This document shows positions 42,926 through 49,859 of a stretch of 64,000 nucleotides of DNA, piece by piece (position 1 is the stretch's first letter; each line of letters starts with the position of its first letter). The DNA comes from SIG435 sp045530725. Its GTDB lineage: Bacteria > Bacillota > Clostridia > UMGS1810. The notes beneath the pieces were generated by a model. It did not search any database. It saw nothing but the letters and a program-made list of their open reading frames with translations, and was not told the DNA's origin. Position numbers and translations under genes: made by a program. The stretch spans positions 1 to 64,000 of the forward strand of contig JAZSCT010000009.1 in NCBI GenBank assembly GCA_045530725.1. Direction: 5' to 3'.

Positions 42926-44347
42926 TTATTTCAAAACGGATACAGCATCCGAAATCGTTTTTTCTAAAGCCTCTTTGCCATATTTATCAACTTCCGCCTT
43001 GTTTTTTTCACCATGAGTCAGGCATCCGGCTCCGCCGATACATCCTCCCACACAAGCCATTCCCTCAATGAAATTAGCATCCAAAAGATTCTTGCTCTTT
43101 TTGAGAAGTGCTACTCTGCACTCCTCAATTCCGTCACAAGCAATTGCTTTCAGATCGAAATCAATATTCTGTTCTTTAAGCCCCTGTGCCACCGCATCAG
43201 AAAGGCCACCGCTTCTGGCAAATATTCTGCCAAAGTAAGATGCATTTTCAAGTACTTCTTCGTCAAGTGATGTAATATCAATATCTTTACTGTCATAGAG
43301 TGCCTGCAATTCTTCAAATGTAAGAACCGTATCCACATAAGACTTAACATCTTCACGCTTCGCCTCTGCTTTTTTTGCAGTACAAGGTCCTATAAATATC
43401 ACCTTTGCGTCATTGTCAGTTTCCTTTATATATTTTGCAAGAGTTGCCATTGGTGAAAGATTGTGGGAAATATGCTGAACCAGTTCAGGAAAAGCAGATT
43501 TCACATAAGAAACAAACGCCGGACAATATGAACTGGTCAAAAATCCCTTTTCTGCAAGTTCCTTCGACTCTTCCTGTGCCACCATATCCGCACCGAGAGC
43601 TGCTTCTATTACTGTATAGAAGCCAAGTTCCTTAAGTCCTTTGATGACCTGTCCCAGTTTTGCATAAGTAAACTGACTTGAAATAGAAGGTGCAACAAGG
43701 GCATAAACCTTATAGTTTTTGTTGTTGTCACTGTTTTTAATCAGTTCAATAGCATCAAGAATGTAGGACTTGTCCATAATCGCGCCGAATGGGCACTGAT
43801 AAACACAAGCTCCGCATCCTGTACATTTGTCATTGTCAATAGCAGCAGCATTATCCTCATTTATAGATATTGCTTTTACCTTGCATGCTTTCTGACATGG
43901 TCTCTTACGATTGATAATAGCAGAATAAGGACAAACCTTTGCACACTGTCCACACTCAACACATTTAGATTTATCTATATGCGCCACGTGATTTGAGTCA
44001 AATGTAATTGCCCCCCTCTTACATACATCTTCACAACGATGAGCCAGACATCCACGACAGGACTCTGTTACTACATATCCGGCAGAAGGACATTCATCAC
44101 ATGCGATATCAATAACCTCTATCACATTGGGATTCTGTTTATCTCCGCCCATGACAACTTTGATTCGTTCTTCCAGGATAGCCTTTTCTTTATATACACA
44201 GCAACGCATTGTGGGGACCTTTCCCGGAACAATGATTTCAGGAATTTTCAACAAGTTTTCAAGCAGTGTACCTTTCCAGGCAAAACGCGCAACTTCGCGA
44301 AGTACTTTGTATTGTAAATGCTGTACTTTGGTATCAAACTTCCTCAT
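42926..44347 (-). CDS. [FeFe] hydrogenase, group B-like, with ferredoxin domains
   Basis: A 473-residue protein. The N-terminal 115 residues (MRCCVYKEKAILEERIK, CDECPSAGY, CRGCLAHRCEDVC) match monomeric group B hydrogenases. Ferredoxin motifs follow at C129-C139 and C175-C185. H-cluster motifs: L1 TSSYCPAF (271-278, ligand Cys275; the first Cys of the usual TSCCP is Tyr), L2 GPCTAKK (Cys322), L3 EGMACVGGCIGG (Cys432, Cys436). All four cluster-ligand cysteines are present. Probably a ferredoxin-dependent H2-forming or H2-oxidising enzyme in the cytoplasm. No maturases (HydE/F/G) are in the window. Missing proton-relay Cys may lower or redirect activity. Confidence 0.88.
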   Translation of the reverse strand: MRKFDTKVQHLQYKVLREVARFAWKGTLLENLLKIPEIIVPGKVPTMRCCVYKEKAILEERIKVVMGGDKQNPNVIEVIDIACDECPSAGYVVTESCRGCLAHRCEDVCKRGAITFDSNHVAHIDKSKCVECGQCAKVCPYSAIINRKRPCQKACKVKAISINEDNAAAIDNDKCTGCGACVYQCPFGAIMDKSYILDAIELIKNSDNNKNYKVYALVAPSISSQFTYAKLGQVIKGLKELGFYTVIEAALGADMVAQEESKELAEKGFLTSSYCPAFVSYVKSAFPELVQHISHNLSPMATLAKYIKETDNDAKVIFIGPCTAKKAEAKREDVKSYVDTVLTFEELQALYDSKDIDITSLDEEVLENASYFGRIFARSGGLSDAVAQGLKEQNIDFDLKAIACDGIEECRVALLKKSKNLLDANFIEGMACVGGCIGGAGCLTHGEKNKAEVDKYGKEALEKTISDAVSVLK

Positions 44348-44359
44348 AATTTTTTCTCC

Positions 44360-45532
44360 TTAAAAATAACTCAATTTAATTCTTTTGCCCATCAACTTAA
44401 GGCTCTTTGAAAGTTCTTCCACAAGATTCATCTTGATACTGAAGTTTATGGGCAAATCAGGATTCTGATGAGCAGGATTAATCGCACGCCCTACATAAAA
44501 ATTAATATCGGTTGCTTCCTCAAACAATAACTGACATATAAGTGATGCACCGTCACGCTTGTAATTCCAGTGTTCATGCAGTTCATTATCCCCCAGATAA
44601 TCCTTTGCATACTCAATTACTTTATTCATTGTAATAACACCCTCTGTCACCAGATCAACACCTTCAATTTTTGCAATTGGCGGAACATCTGACTTTTCGA
44701 AATTGAGGGTAGCCTGTAAAGGCTTGCCTAAATACTTTGCAGCAATAGATGATGTTGTGCCACCGCATATAATATGTTTGCCTTCCTTTGAAAAAAAAAG
44801 TGACATCATTTTGTCGCAATCATCCCTGTCACGAGGTGGTCCGAAAAGAAGATTCATAGGTACTCGTTTTCTGATTTTTACAACACATGCCGTAGCATCA
44901 TCGCCAGGCTCATATCCATAAAGTTTATCGCATTCATCAACCAGAAGAGTAGATAGATTTTTGGCAGTCAGACCGGTCATTGACATAACTTCCATATAAT
45001 CAATTATATCCTCCCTCTTCCATCCGAAATTGAAAGAAGTACCGATGCCTGCATGCGGACATCCGTCACTCATAGCAATAAACACATCATCCTCCTGCAA
45101 ACGAACAACAGACTTAAATATCTTTTTGCCGCCAATATTCATCTCGGTCTTTGGATAATCATAATTCTTATTATTACGAAGTACAATAACCTGTGGGTTA
45201 TCATACTGGATAATCTCAGCAGTTTCGTTATTTATGATATGCATAATTGTAAATGTAGAATATGCAACTCCACGAAGTGAACAAACCGGAAGTGTCGCAG
45301 CAATTGTAGATACACATTCTTCAATAGACAACCCTGCTGCCATCATAGTGGAAATAATCTTGGATGTAAGTGTAGATAGAATGCTTGCTTTAACACCACT
45401 TCCAAGTCCGTCTGCAAGAACAATAACTGTAGAATCATCATTTTGCTCAACAACTTCCACATGGTCACCGCAAAGTTGTTCTCCATGATGATTGATACTT
45501 TTCCAGCCGACATCTACACATAAATTATTCAT
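44360..45532 (-). CDS. SpoIIE/PP2C-type phosphatase
   Basis: A 390-residue protein; residues 1-220 are a SpoIIE-like PP2C domain with the metal-binding motifs LADGLGSGVKA, MSDGCPHAGIG and DDATACVV. The C-terminal 170 residues (NLLFGPPRDRDDCDKMM, FFSKEGKHIICGGTTSSIAAKYL) are a conserved extension of unknown function. It overlaps the hydS end by 8 bp and precedes the hydrogenase gene by 12 bp. In group C sensory hydrogenase loci such phosphatases are thought to carry the H2 signal onward. Its target is not evident. Confidence 0.88.
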   Translation of the reverse strand: MNNLCVDVGWKSINHHGEQLCGDHVEVVEQNDDSTVIVLADGLGSGVKASILSTLTSKIISTMMAAGLSIEECVSTIAATLPVCSLRGVAYSTFTIMHIINNETAEIIQYDNPQVIVLRNNKNYDYPKTEMNIGGKKIFKSVVRLQEDDVFIAMSDGCPHAGIGTSFNFGWKREDIIDYMEVMSMTGLTAKNLSTLLVDECDKLYGYEPGDDATACVVKIRKRVPMNLLFGPPRDRDDCDKMMSLFFSKEGKHIICGGTTSSIAAKYLGKPLQATLNFEKSDVPPIAKIEGVDLVTEGVITMNKVIEYAKDYLGDNELHEHWNYKRDGASLICQLLFEEATDINFYVGRAINPAHQNPDLPINFSIKMNLVEELSKSLKLMGKRIKLSYF

Positions 45533-47204
45533 CCTGTATCGACTCCTTCAACTTTGCGAGTGCAATTTTTGTTTCTGCTGCAGTTTCCCCAAGCAAAGAT
45601 GCAATCTCCTGAACAATACGCATTTGTTTGTCAACTACCTTGTCTGCAACATCTATTGTCTGACGGGTAATATTTTCTTTTTTATATCGTTCCTGCTCCT
45701 CACCGGTAATATCGCGCATAATGACAATAAGCAGGTGAGAATCCTTATCATACAAAACAGACTGCTCTACAAAACGGTCGTATTCTGCAAGATAGACTTT
45801 TTTGTCATGTATATTTCTTCCGGTACTTTTGACATCAATGAAATCCTCGGGATCCATTATACGAATAACCTTTGTACCCAAAACATCACTGCTTGAACGA
45901 ATATTCATCATTCTCTGTGCTGCATCATTTATCTGTTGCACTTCCAGTTCCTCGTTAAGAACGATAAGACCATTGGGAGTATTTTTGACGATAGTATCCG
46001 AAAAACTCTCTGCCTTGTCCTTCAAAAACGGAAGACACATAGTGATTTCTGCCTTCCCCTGACAAACAGCAATAGCCTTTTCTCTGCAAGTATTATATCC
46101 GCATGAACCACAATTGAGTTCATCACTTTCCTTAAATTTGCCCATCTGACGAAGAACATTGCAAATTTCTGTCTCTGTCGGTGGTTGCAATCTATGTTCA
46201 ATATAGGAAAATTGTTTTCTTAAGTCCATCTTATCGGGCTGAACCACGTCAAAATCTTTATTTCCTGCATAATTTGCAATGGTGATAAAATCCTTTATGG
46301 GTGCACTGCGATGATATTTTTCCATAACAGGACCACCAATACAACTTCCCACACAAGCTGACATTTCTATAAAACATTTATGAATTTTGCCGCTTTCTAT
46401 ATCACGAAGGGCATCAATACAATTTTCTATTCCGTCAAGTGCAATATAGGTGTAGCCCGGAGCATCCTTGGTCATTGTTTTAAGCACTCCGCCTGTAGTA
46501 GGGAAAAATCTCGCACGGCTTTCTTCACTTGAATCCATATCCTTTGCGATTTCTATACCTTCATCGTTTAGCCAATTTGTAAGTTCCTCAAAGGTCAAAA
46601 CCGCATCCACAATTCCTTCATAATACTCTGCTTCATCCTTTTTCGCAACACAAGGACCTATAAATACCGTTTTTGCATCCGGATATCTCTTTTTGATATC
46701 CATACAATGTGCCTGCATAGGAGACATAACATCTGCCAGATATTCAAGTTCTGCAGGAAAACATTTCTGTATAAGCAGATTGATAGAATGACAACAAGAA
46801 GAAATCACAATGTCATGTTCCTCTTCTCTGAGTATTCTTTCATATTCATTTTTTACAATAGTTGCACCGACAGCAGTCTCTTCCACATCATAAATGCCAA
46901 GTTTTTTGAGAGCATCACGCATAGCGTTGATGCCAACACCTTCATAATTAGCCACAAAGGAAGGAGCAAGACTTACAATAACGGGCTCTGTGCCTTGCAT
47001 AAGCACTTTTACCTTTTCCGTTTCATCGACAATCTGTTTTGCATTCTGTGGACAGACAACAAAGCACTGTCCGCACAATATACACTCATTACCTATAATG
47101 TGTGCCTGATTACCGGAAAAGCGAATTGCTTTGACCGGACAATGCCGAATACATTTATAGCAATTTTTGCAATTTGACTTCTTTAACATAAGGCAATTTG
47201 ACAT
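45525..47204 (-). CDS. Sensory [FeFe]-hydrogenase homologue with PAS domain (HydS, group C)
   Basis: About 559 residues. N-terminal two-cluster ferredoxin (CKNCYKCIRHCP and CILCGQCFVVCP), an H-cluster domain with L1 SSCCHS (the usual Pro is His), L2 GPCVAKK and L3 EMSACVGSCIGG, a C-terminal Fe-S motif (CGSCGYNTCREKAIAVC), and a PAS domain (about 405-510, SDTIVKNTPNGLIVLNEELE). This is the layout of putative H2-sensing hydrogenases of group C. There is no histidine kinase domain; a PP2C phosphatase follows instead. Start uncertain: GTG 47213, ATG 47204 or ATG 47189; all keep the first cluster motif. Confidence 0.88.
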   Translation of the reverse strand: MSNCLMLKKSNCKNCYKCIRHCPVKAIRFSGNQAHIIGNECILCGQCFVVCPQNAKQIVDETEKVKVLMQGTEPVIVSLAPSFVANYEGVGINAMRDALKKLGIYDVEETAVGATIVKNEYERILREEEHDIVISSCCHSINLLIQKCFPAELEYLADVMSPMQAHCMDIKKRYPDAKTVFIGPCVAKKDEAEYYEGIVDAVLTFEELTNWLNDEGIEIAKDMDSSEESRARFFPTTGGVLKTMTKDAPGYTYIALDGIENCIDALRDIESGKIHKCFIEMSACVGSCIGGPVMEKYHRSAPIKDFITIANYAGNKDFDVVQPDKMDLRKQFSYIEHRLQPPTETEICNVLRQMGKFKESDELNCGSCGYNTCREKAIAVCQGKAEITMCLPFLKDKAESFSDTIVKNTPNGLIVLNEELEVQQINDAAQRMMNIRSSSDVLGTKVIRIMDPEDFIDVKSTGRNIHDKKVYLAEYDRFVEQSVLYDKDSHLLIVIMRDITGEEQERYKKENITRQTIDVADKVVDKQMRIVQEIASLLGETAAETKIALAKLKESIQDE

Positions 47205-47209
47205 CCAGA

Positions 47210-47470
47210 TCACTTCCCTTCACTTTTTACAACCGCAAGGACCTTTTCGTTAAAAAATTCTTTCAGATTATTTTTTGTGATGCCGAGACAAATCTCGTCA
47301 TCCACCTGAACAGTCACGCCTTCACGATTACACTTGCCGATGCAAAAACTTCCCGCCAGTGAAATCTCATTCTCAAGATGGTATTCTTCAATCATTTTGG
47401 TAAGCATCTCTACAATTTCATAAGACCCCTTGAGGTGACAAGAACTGCCAACACATATTTGAATAATCAT
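47210..47470 (-). CDS. Thioredoxin-fold [2Fe-2S] protein (NuoE C-terminal type)
   Basis: An 86-residue protein with the cysteine pattern C-V-G-S-S-C near residue 6 and C-I-G-K-C near 46, as in thioredoxin-like [2Fe-2S] ferredoxins and the C-terminal half of NuoE/HydC. It is a paralogue of the gene just upstream. It could serve as electron carrier or docking subunit for the sensory or catalytic hydrogenase. It overlaps or closely adjoins the hydS start. Confidence 0.85.
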   Translation of the reverse strand: MIIQICVGSSCHLKGSYEIVEMLTKMIEEYHLENEISLAGSFCIGKCNREGVTVQVDDEICLGITKNNLKEFFNEKVLAVVKSEGK

Positions 47471-47477
47471 TTATATT

Positions 47478-47720
47478 TCACACCTTTGCTAAAACTTCGT
47501 TGTTAAAAAACTCATTCAATGTTTCGGGGGAAACAGAGTGAAAACTGTCATCAACCATTACACAGACTCCCTGTTGACATTTACCAAGACAAAATGTGCC
47601 GCCGAGAGTCACCTTTTCGCCTATGCCATTTTTTTCAATCAAAGACTGAAGCCCTTCAACAACCTGACGAGACCCTTTTATATGGCACGAACTACCAATA
47701 CATACTGTGATTTTCATCAT
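47478..47720 (-). CDS. Thioredoxin-fold [2Fe-2S] protein, paralogue; first gene of the operon
   Basis: About 80 residues with C-I-G-S-S-C-H-I-K-G at the start and C-L-G-K-C-Q-Q-G-V-C in the middle: the same fold as its neighbour 7 bp downstream, with one extra cysteine. Start at 47720 (or 47717) is preferred because GAGG lies 7 bases upstream; a start at 47744 would put the ribosome-binding site inside the gene. It is the first gene behind the Rex-controlled promoter. Confidence 0.85.
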   Translation of the reverse strand: MMKITVCIGSSCHIKGSRQVVEGLQSLIEKNGIGEKVTLGGTFCLGKCQQGVCVMVDDSFHSVSPETLNEFFNNEVLAKV

Positions 47721-47797
47721 ATACCATCCTCTCACTTTTTTCACTATTGATTACGTTTTGTAAGATAAATCCAGTTAATAAACGAACAAAATTGCAT

Positions 47798-47817
47798 TAT
47801 GTTAATATTTTAACATA
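47798..47817. promoter_or_regulatory. Rex-type operator overlapping the -10 box
   Basis: TATGTTAA, four bases, TTAACATA: a perfect inverted repeat that matches the Firmicutes Rex consensus TTGTTAANNNNTTAACAA except for A/T at position 2 of each end. It covers the -10 box of the operon promoter, the position expected for repression at low NADH/NAD+. Rex itself is not encoded in the window. Confidence 0.8.
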
Positions 47818-47835
47818 CTTTATATGTATTTGCAA
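47807..47835 (-). promoter_or_regulatory. Promoter of the hydrogenase-fumarate reductase operon
   Basis: Minus strand TTGCAA, 17-base spacer, TAAAAT, about 85 bp before the first start codon. No other convincing promoter or terminator was seen until 31782, so this may drive 15 genes. Confidence 0.7.
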
Positions 47836-47896
47836 GTACAAATAAATACAAATTTCAACATAAAGTATGAAAAAATTTAAATATATTCAACAGTAC

Positions 47897-47923
47897 AAAA
47901 AAAGCGGCTATGCCGCTTTTTTT
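47897..47923 (-). terminator. Terminator after the EEP-family pseudogene
   Basis: A 12-bp perfect stem (AAAAAAAGCGGC with its complement) and a 3-base loop; U-run on the minus-strand transcript. Confidence 0.85.
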
Positions 47924-48400
47924 ATAAATCCATTTCTGAATATAATCCGAAGTGATCTGACGGATACATTCCATCCAGGCTTTCATCTATTAATGTCTGA
48001 CACAATGGCTTCACACCATCGTCTGCAAAGATGAAATCTATATGAGAATCGCGGCTGACTGACGGGTAATATCCGTGATAGGTATCTCCGGTATAATTTT
48101 CGCACACGGCATTAACATCGGTGAAATACTTTGTGAGTTCTTCATATCCTTTACTCTTTGGTGTCATATTGAAATCACCTGTGATAAATGTGGGATAATC
48201 AGATATTTTCTCTGATCATACTCTTTCAGAAAATACTTATCTATATGTTCTTCCCATTTGGGTCTTATTTCCTGAAATCCCATTACGTCTGCATCCTATG
48301 GAGATGTGACTTTACAAAGTCTTGGAGCACGTTGGCTGATTGCATTTCCGTTTTTGTCATCTCAACATCGGATGTTGAAACTGATTACTTTGATTAACAT
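47922..48400 (-). pseudogene. Endonuclease/exonuclease/phosphatase-family protein, decayed
   Basis: The minus strand from ATG 48400 reads MLIKVISFNIRC, then TGA at codon 13 and TAG at codon 35, with family motifs between and after (DADVMGFQEIRPKWEEHI). About codon 60 the frame is lost and part of the domain is missing; the other frame continues with FITGDFNMTPKSKGYEEL and ends in DSHIDFIFADDGVKP and YPSDHFGLYSEMDL, the catalytic C-terminal motifs. A full member has about 250 residues; this has two nonsense codons, a frameshift and an internal deletion. Clearly non-functional. Confidence 0.88.
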
Positions 48401-48401
48401 A

Positions 48402-48959
48402 TTATCTACCTACGTATATCATATCACATTTATTTTTTATATCAAAAAAACCAAAATACTTTTCTTCCATAGGAATCCATTTATTCATAAAGTCTGATGC
48501 TTTGTCAGGGTTTCTTTGTAAGATTCTTTCTGACTGAGTATCTTTGTCGGCATCACAGAAAATAGTGAGATCATAATAATCATAAATATCAGGATGACAG
48601 GAGTATGAGCCTTCTATAATAGTAAGCGGGGATTGTGAAATGTGGATTTCTTCCCCGAAGGTCATAGTCTTACATACAAAAGGTCTGTAACTGAACTTCT
48701 CTCCCTTTGACAATGGAATAAGAACTTCTGATTCAAACCTTTCTCTGTCGAAGTTTCCACCAGACTCTGATAATCTCTCTTCTGTCCGCTGATGTGACTG
48801 AAGAAAGAAATCATCAAGATGAATTATTTCTGACAAAAATATTTCATTTAGTTTATTTGCAAGAGTGGTCTTGCCTGATGCACACCGTCCGTCAATCGCC
48901 AGAATTACGTTACCTTTCGCAGACAAAAGACGGTCAATTTCCATTATTATATCTGTCAT
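48402..48959 (-). CDS. Uridine kinase-like P-loop kinase
   Basis: A 185-residue P-loop protein: Walker A GRCASGKTTLANKL near residue 24, IIHLDDFFLQ (catalytic Asp region), GNFDRERFESEVL, IIEGSYSCHPDIYDYYDLTIFCDAD, and a late Arg-rich lid (QSERILQRNPDK). This is the uridine kinase/phosphoribulokinase-like family. The start overlaps the stop of the ECF S component (ATAATGA), so the two are coupled: the kinase probably phosphorylates the compound imported. Substrate unknown; nucleoside or vitamin are the main options. Confidence 0.82.
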   Translation of the reverse strand: MTDIIMEIDRLLSAKGNVILAIDGRCASGKTTLANKLNEIFLSEIIHLDDFFLQSHQRTEERLSESGGNFDRERFESEVLIPLSKGEKFSYRPFVCKTMTFGEEIHISQSPLTIIEGSYSCHPDIYDYYDLTIFCDADKDTQSERILQRNPDKASDFMNKWIPMEEKYFGFFDIKNKCDMIYVGR

Positions 48960-49501
48960 TATTTTCTCCCGAATCTAACAAACTTTGCCTTATGAAGTGA
49001 TACCATAAGTACCGGTATAAGGATTATCTGAATAATGATTCCCGGGATTGCATTTAAGAACGCACCCGATATAAACATAGCCAGAGTGAAACTTCCTCCC
49101 TTTATTCCAAGCAGTATCATCTGTGTTATTCCCCACACTATTCTTCCTGAAATCATACTTATGATGAGGCATCTTAAGAGAGATTTCACACATTTCCATC
49201 TAAACTTAAAATAAAGATATCCTGACACAAACCCATATGTTGCAAGTTCAAACGCCATTGCTACAGCATAGGGGTACATAATTGGCATTCCGAAAATTAG
49301 AGAACGTGTCACAGGAAGGATGAATCCTACTATGAGACCATACTTCCATCCGCATATAAACCCTGTAAGTAGCACGGGTATATGCATGGGAAGGAGCATA
49401 CTTCCTATTTCTTTCATCTGCCCTGTAAAGAAGGGTAGCACATAACCCATGCACAGAAACATTGCAGCAAGGGTGAGGTTTTTAAGTTTTTCATTTTTCA
49501 T
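48959..49501 (-). CDS. ECF transporter S component
   Basis: A 180-residue membrane protein with about six hydrophobic segments and the S-component features LLPMHIPVLLTGFICGWKYGLIVGFILP and MYPYAVAMAFELATYGFVSGYLY. It is unlike the S component at 18611-19108 in sequence. It needs the shared ECF ATPase/T module, not encoded here. Own promoter at 49535-49563; coupled to the kinase gene. The ligand is likely the kinase substrate. Confidence 0.82.
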   Translation of the reverse strand: MKNEKLKNLTLAAMFLCMGYVLPFFTGQMKEIGSMLLPMHIPVLLTGFICGWKYGLIVGFILPVTRSLIFGMPIMYPYAVAMAFELATYGFVSGYLYFKFRWKCVKSLLRCLIISMISGRIVWGITQMILLGIKGGSFTLAMFISGAFLNAIPGIIIQIILIPVLMVSLHKAKFVRFGRK

Positions 49502-49534
49502 AACATATCTCCATATATGTATTTATCATTGAAT

Positions 49535-49563
49535 ATTTTACTATCATAGAATTTCTTTGTCAA
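49535..49563 (-). promoter_or_regulatory. Promoter of the ECF-kinase operon
   Basis: Minus strand TTGACA, 17-base spacer, TAAAAT, about 34 bp before the ATG. The leader is too short for a riboswitch. Confidence 0.8.
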
Positions 49564-49670
49564 TGTAAAATCCGTTGAAATATGGACAAAATTGTATTGT
49601 TTATTATAAAAGAAGAGAATATGAATCGGCAGCATACTTACAATCCCATGCCATATGCAAAAATAATATA

Positions 49671-49806
49671 AAAAATCTATATGAGATATTTCGACTTTCG
49701 CTACCGCTCCGCTCAACATGACGTTTACGAATTTAGTTTGTCATTCTGAAGGAATTTGAAGAATCTCACAAGTATAGTTTAACGAAAAAAGGTCCGTCTC
49801 TGAACT
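49671..49806. repeat. Dispersed inverted-pair repeat, copy 1 (copy 2 at 55116-55261)
   Basis: Two head-to-head copies of a GTCATTCTGA...GAAGAATCTC-type unit: TTTCGCTACCGCTCCGCTCA then TCATTCTGAAGGAA... and GAAGAATCTCACAAGTAT. It continues into an inverted GGGACG-type repeat (49781-49806). The gap 49564-49859 holds this repeat and a terminator; I see no gene in it. Confidence 0.75.
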
Positions 49807-49819
49807 ATAAAAAAAGACA

Positions 49820-49840
49820 GCGTGAAGAAAATCTTCACGC
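49820..49840 (-). terminator. Terminator of the large secreted-protein gene
   Basis: A 9-bp perfect core stem (49820-49828 with 49832-49840) extended by A/T pairs outside two mismatches; 19 bp after the stop. Confidence 0.75.
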
Positions 49841-49859
49841 CATCTTTTGTATAAAAAAA

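Noticed and set aside
42926..44347. Trimeric NADH-dependent bifurcating hydrogenase (HydABC)
   Set aside because: No NuoF-like HydB or full NuoE-like HydC is next to it; the N-terminal layout is that of monomeric group B enzymes.
45525..47204. Sensor histidine kinase downstream of the PAS domain
   Set aside because: The protein ends about 50 residues after the PAS domain without H-box or ATPase motifs.
48360..48400. In-frame TGA as a selenocysteine codon in the EEP-family gene
   Set aside because: A further TAG and a frameshift follow, the family has no Sec at this position, and no SECIS-like structure is apparent.
49564..49670. Possible short coding frame upstream of the ECF gene
   Set aside because: It overlaps the ECF promoter and has no recognisable protein features.
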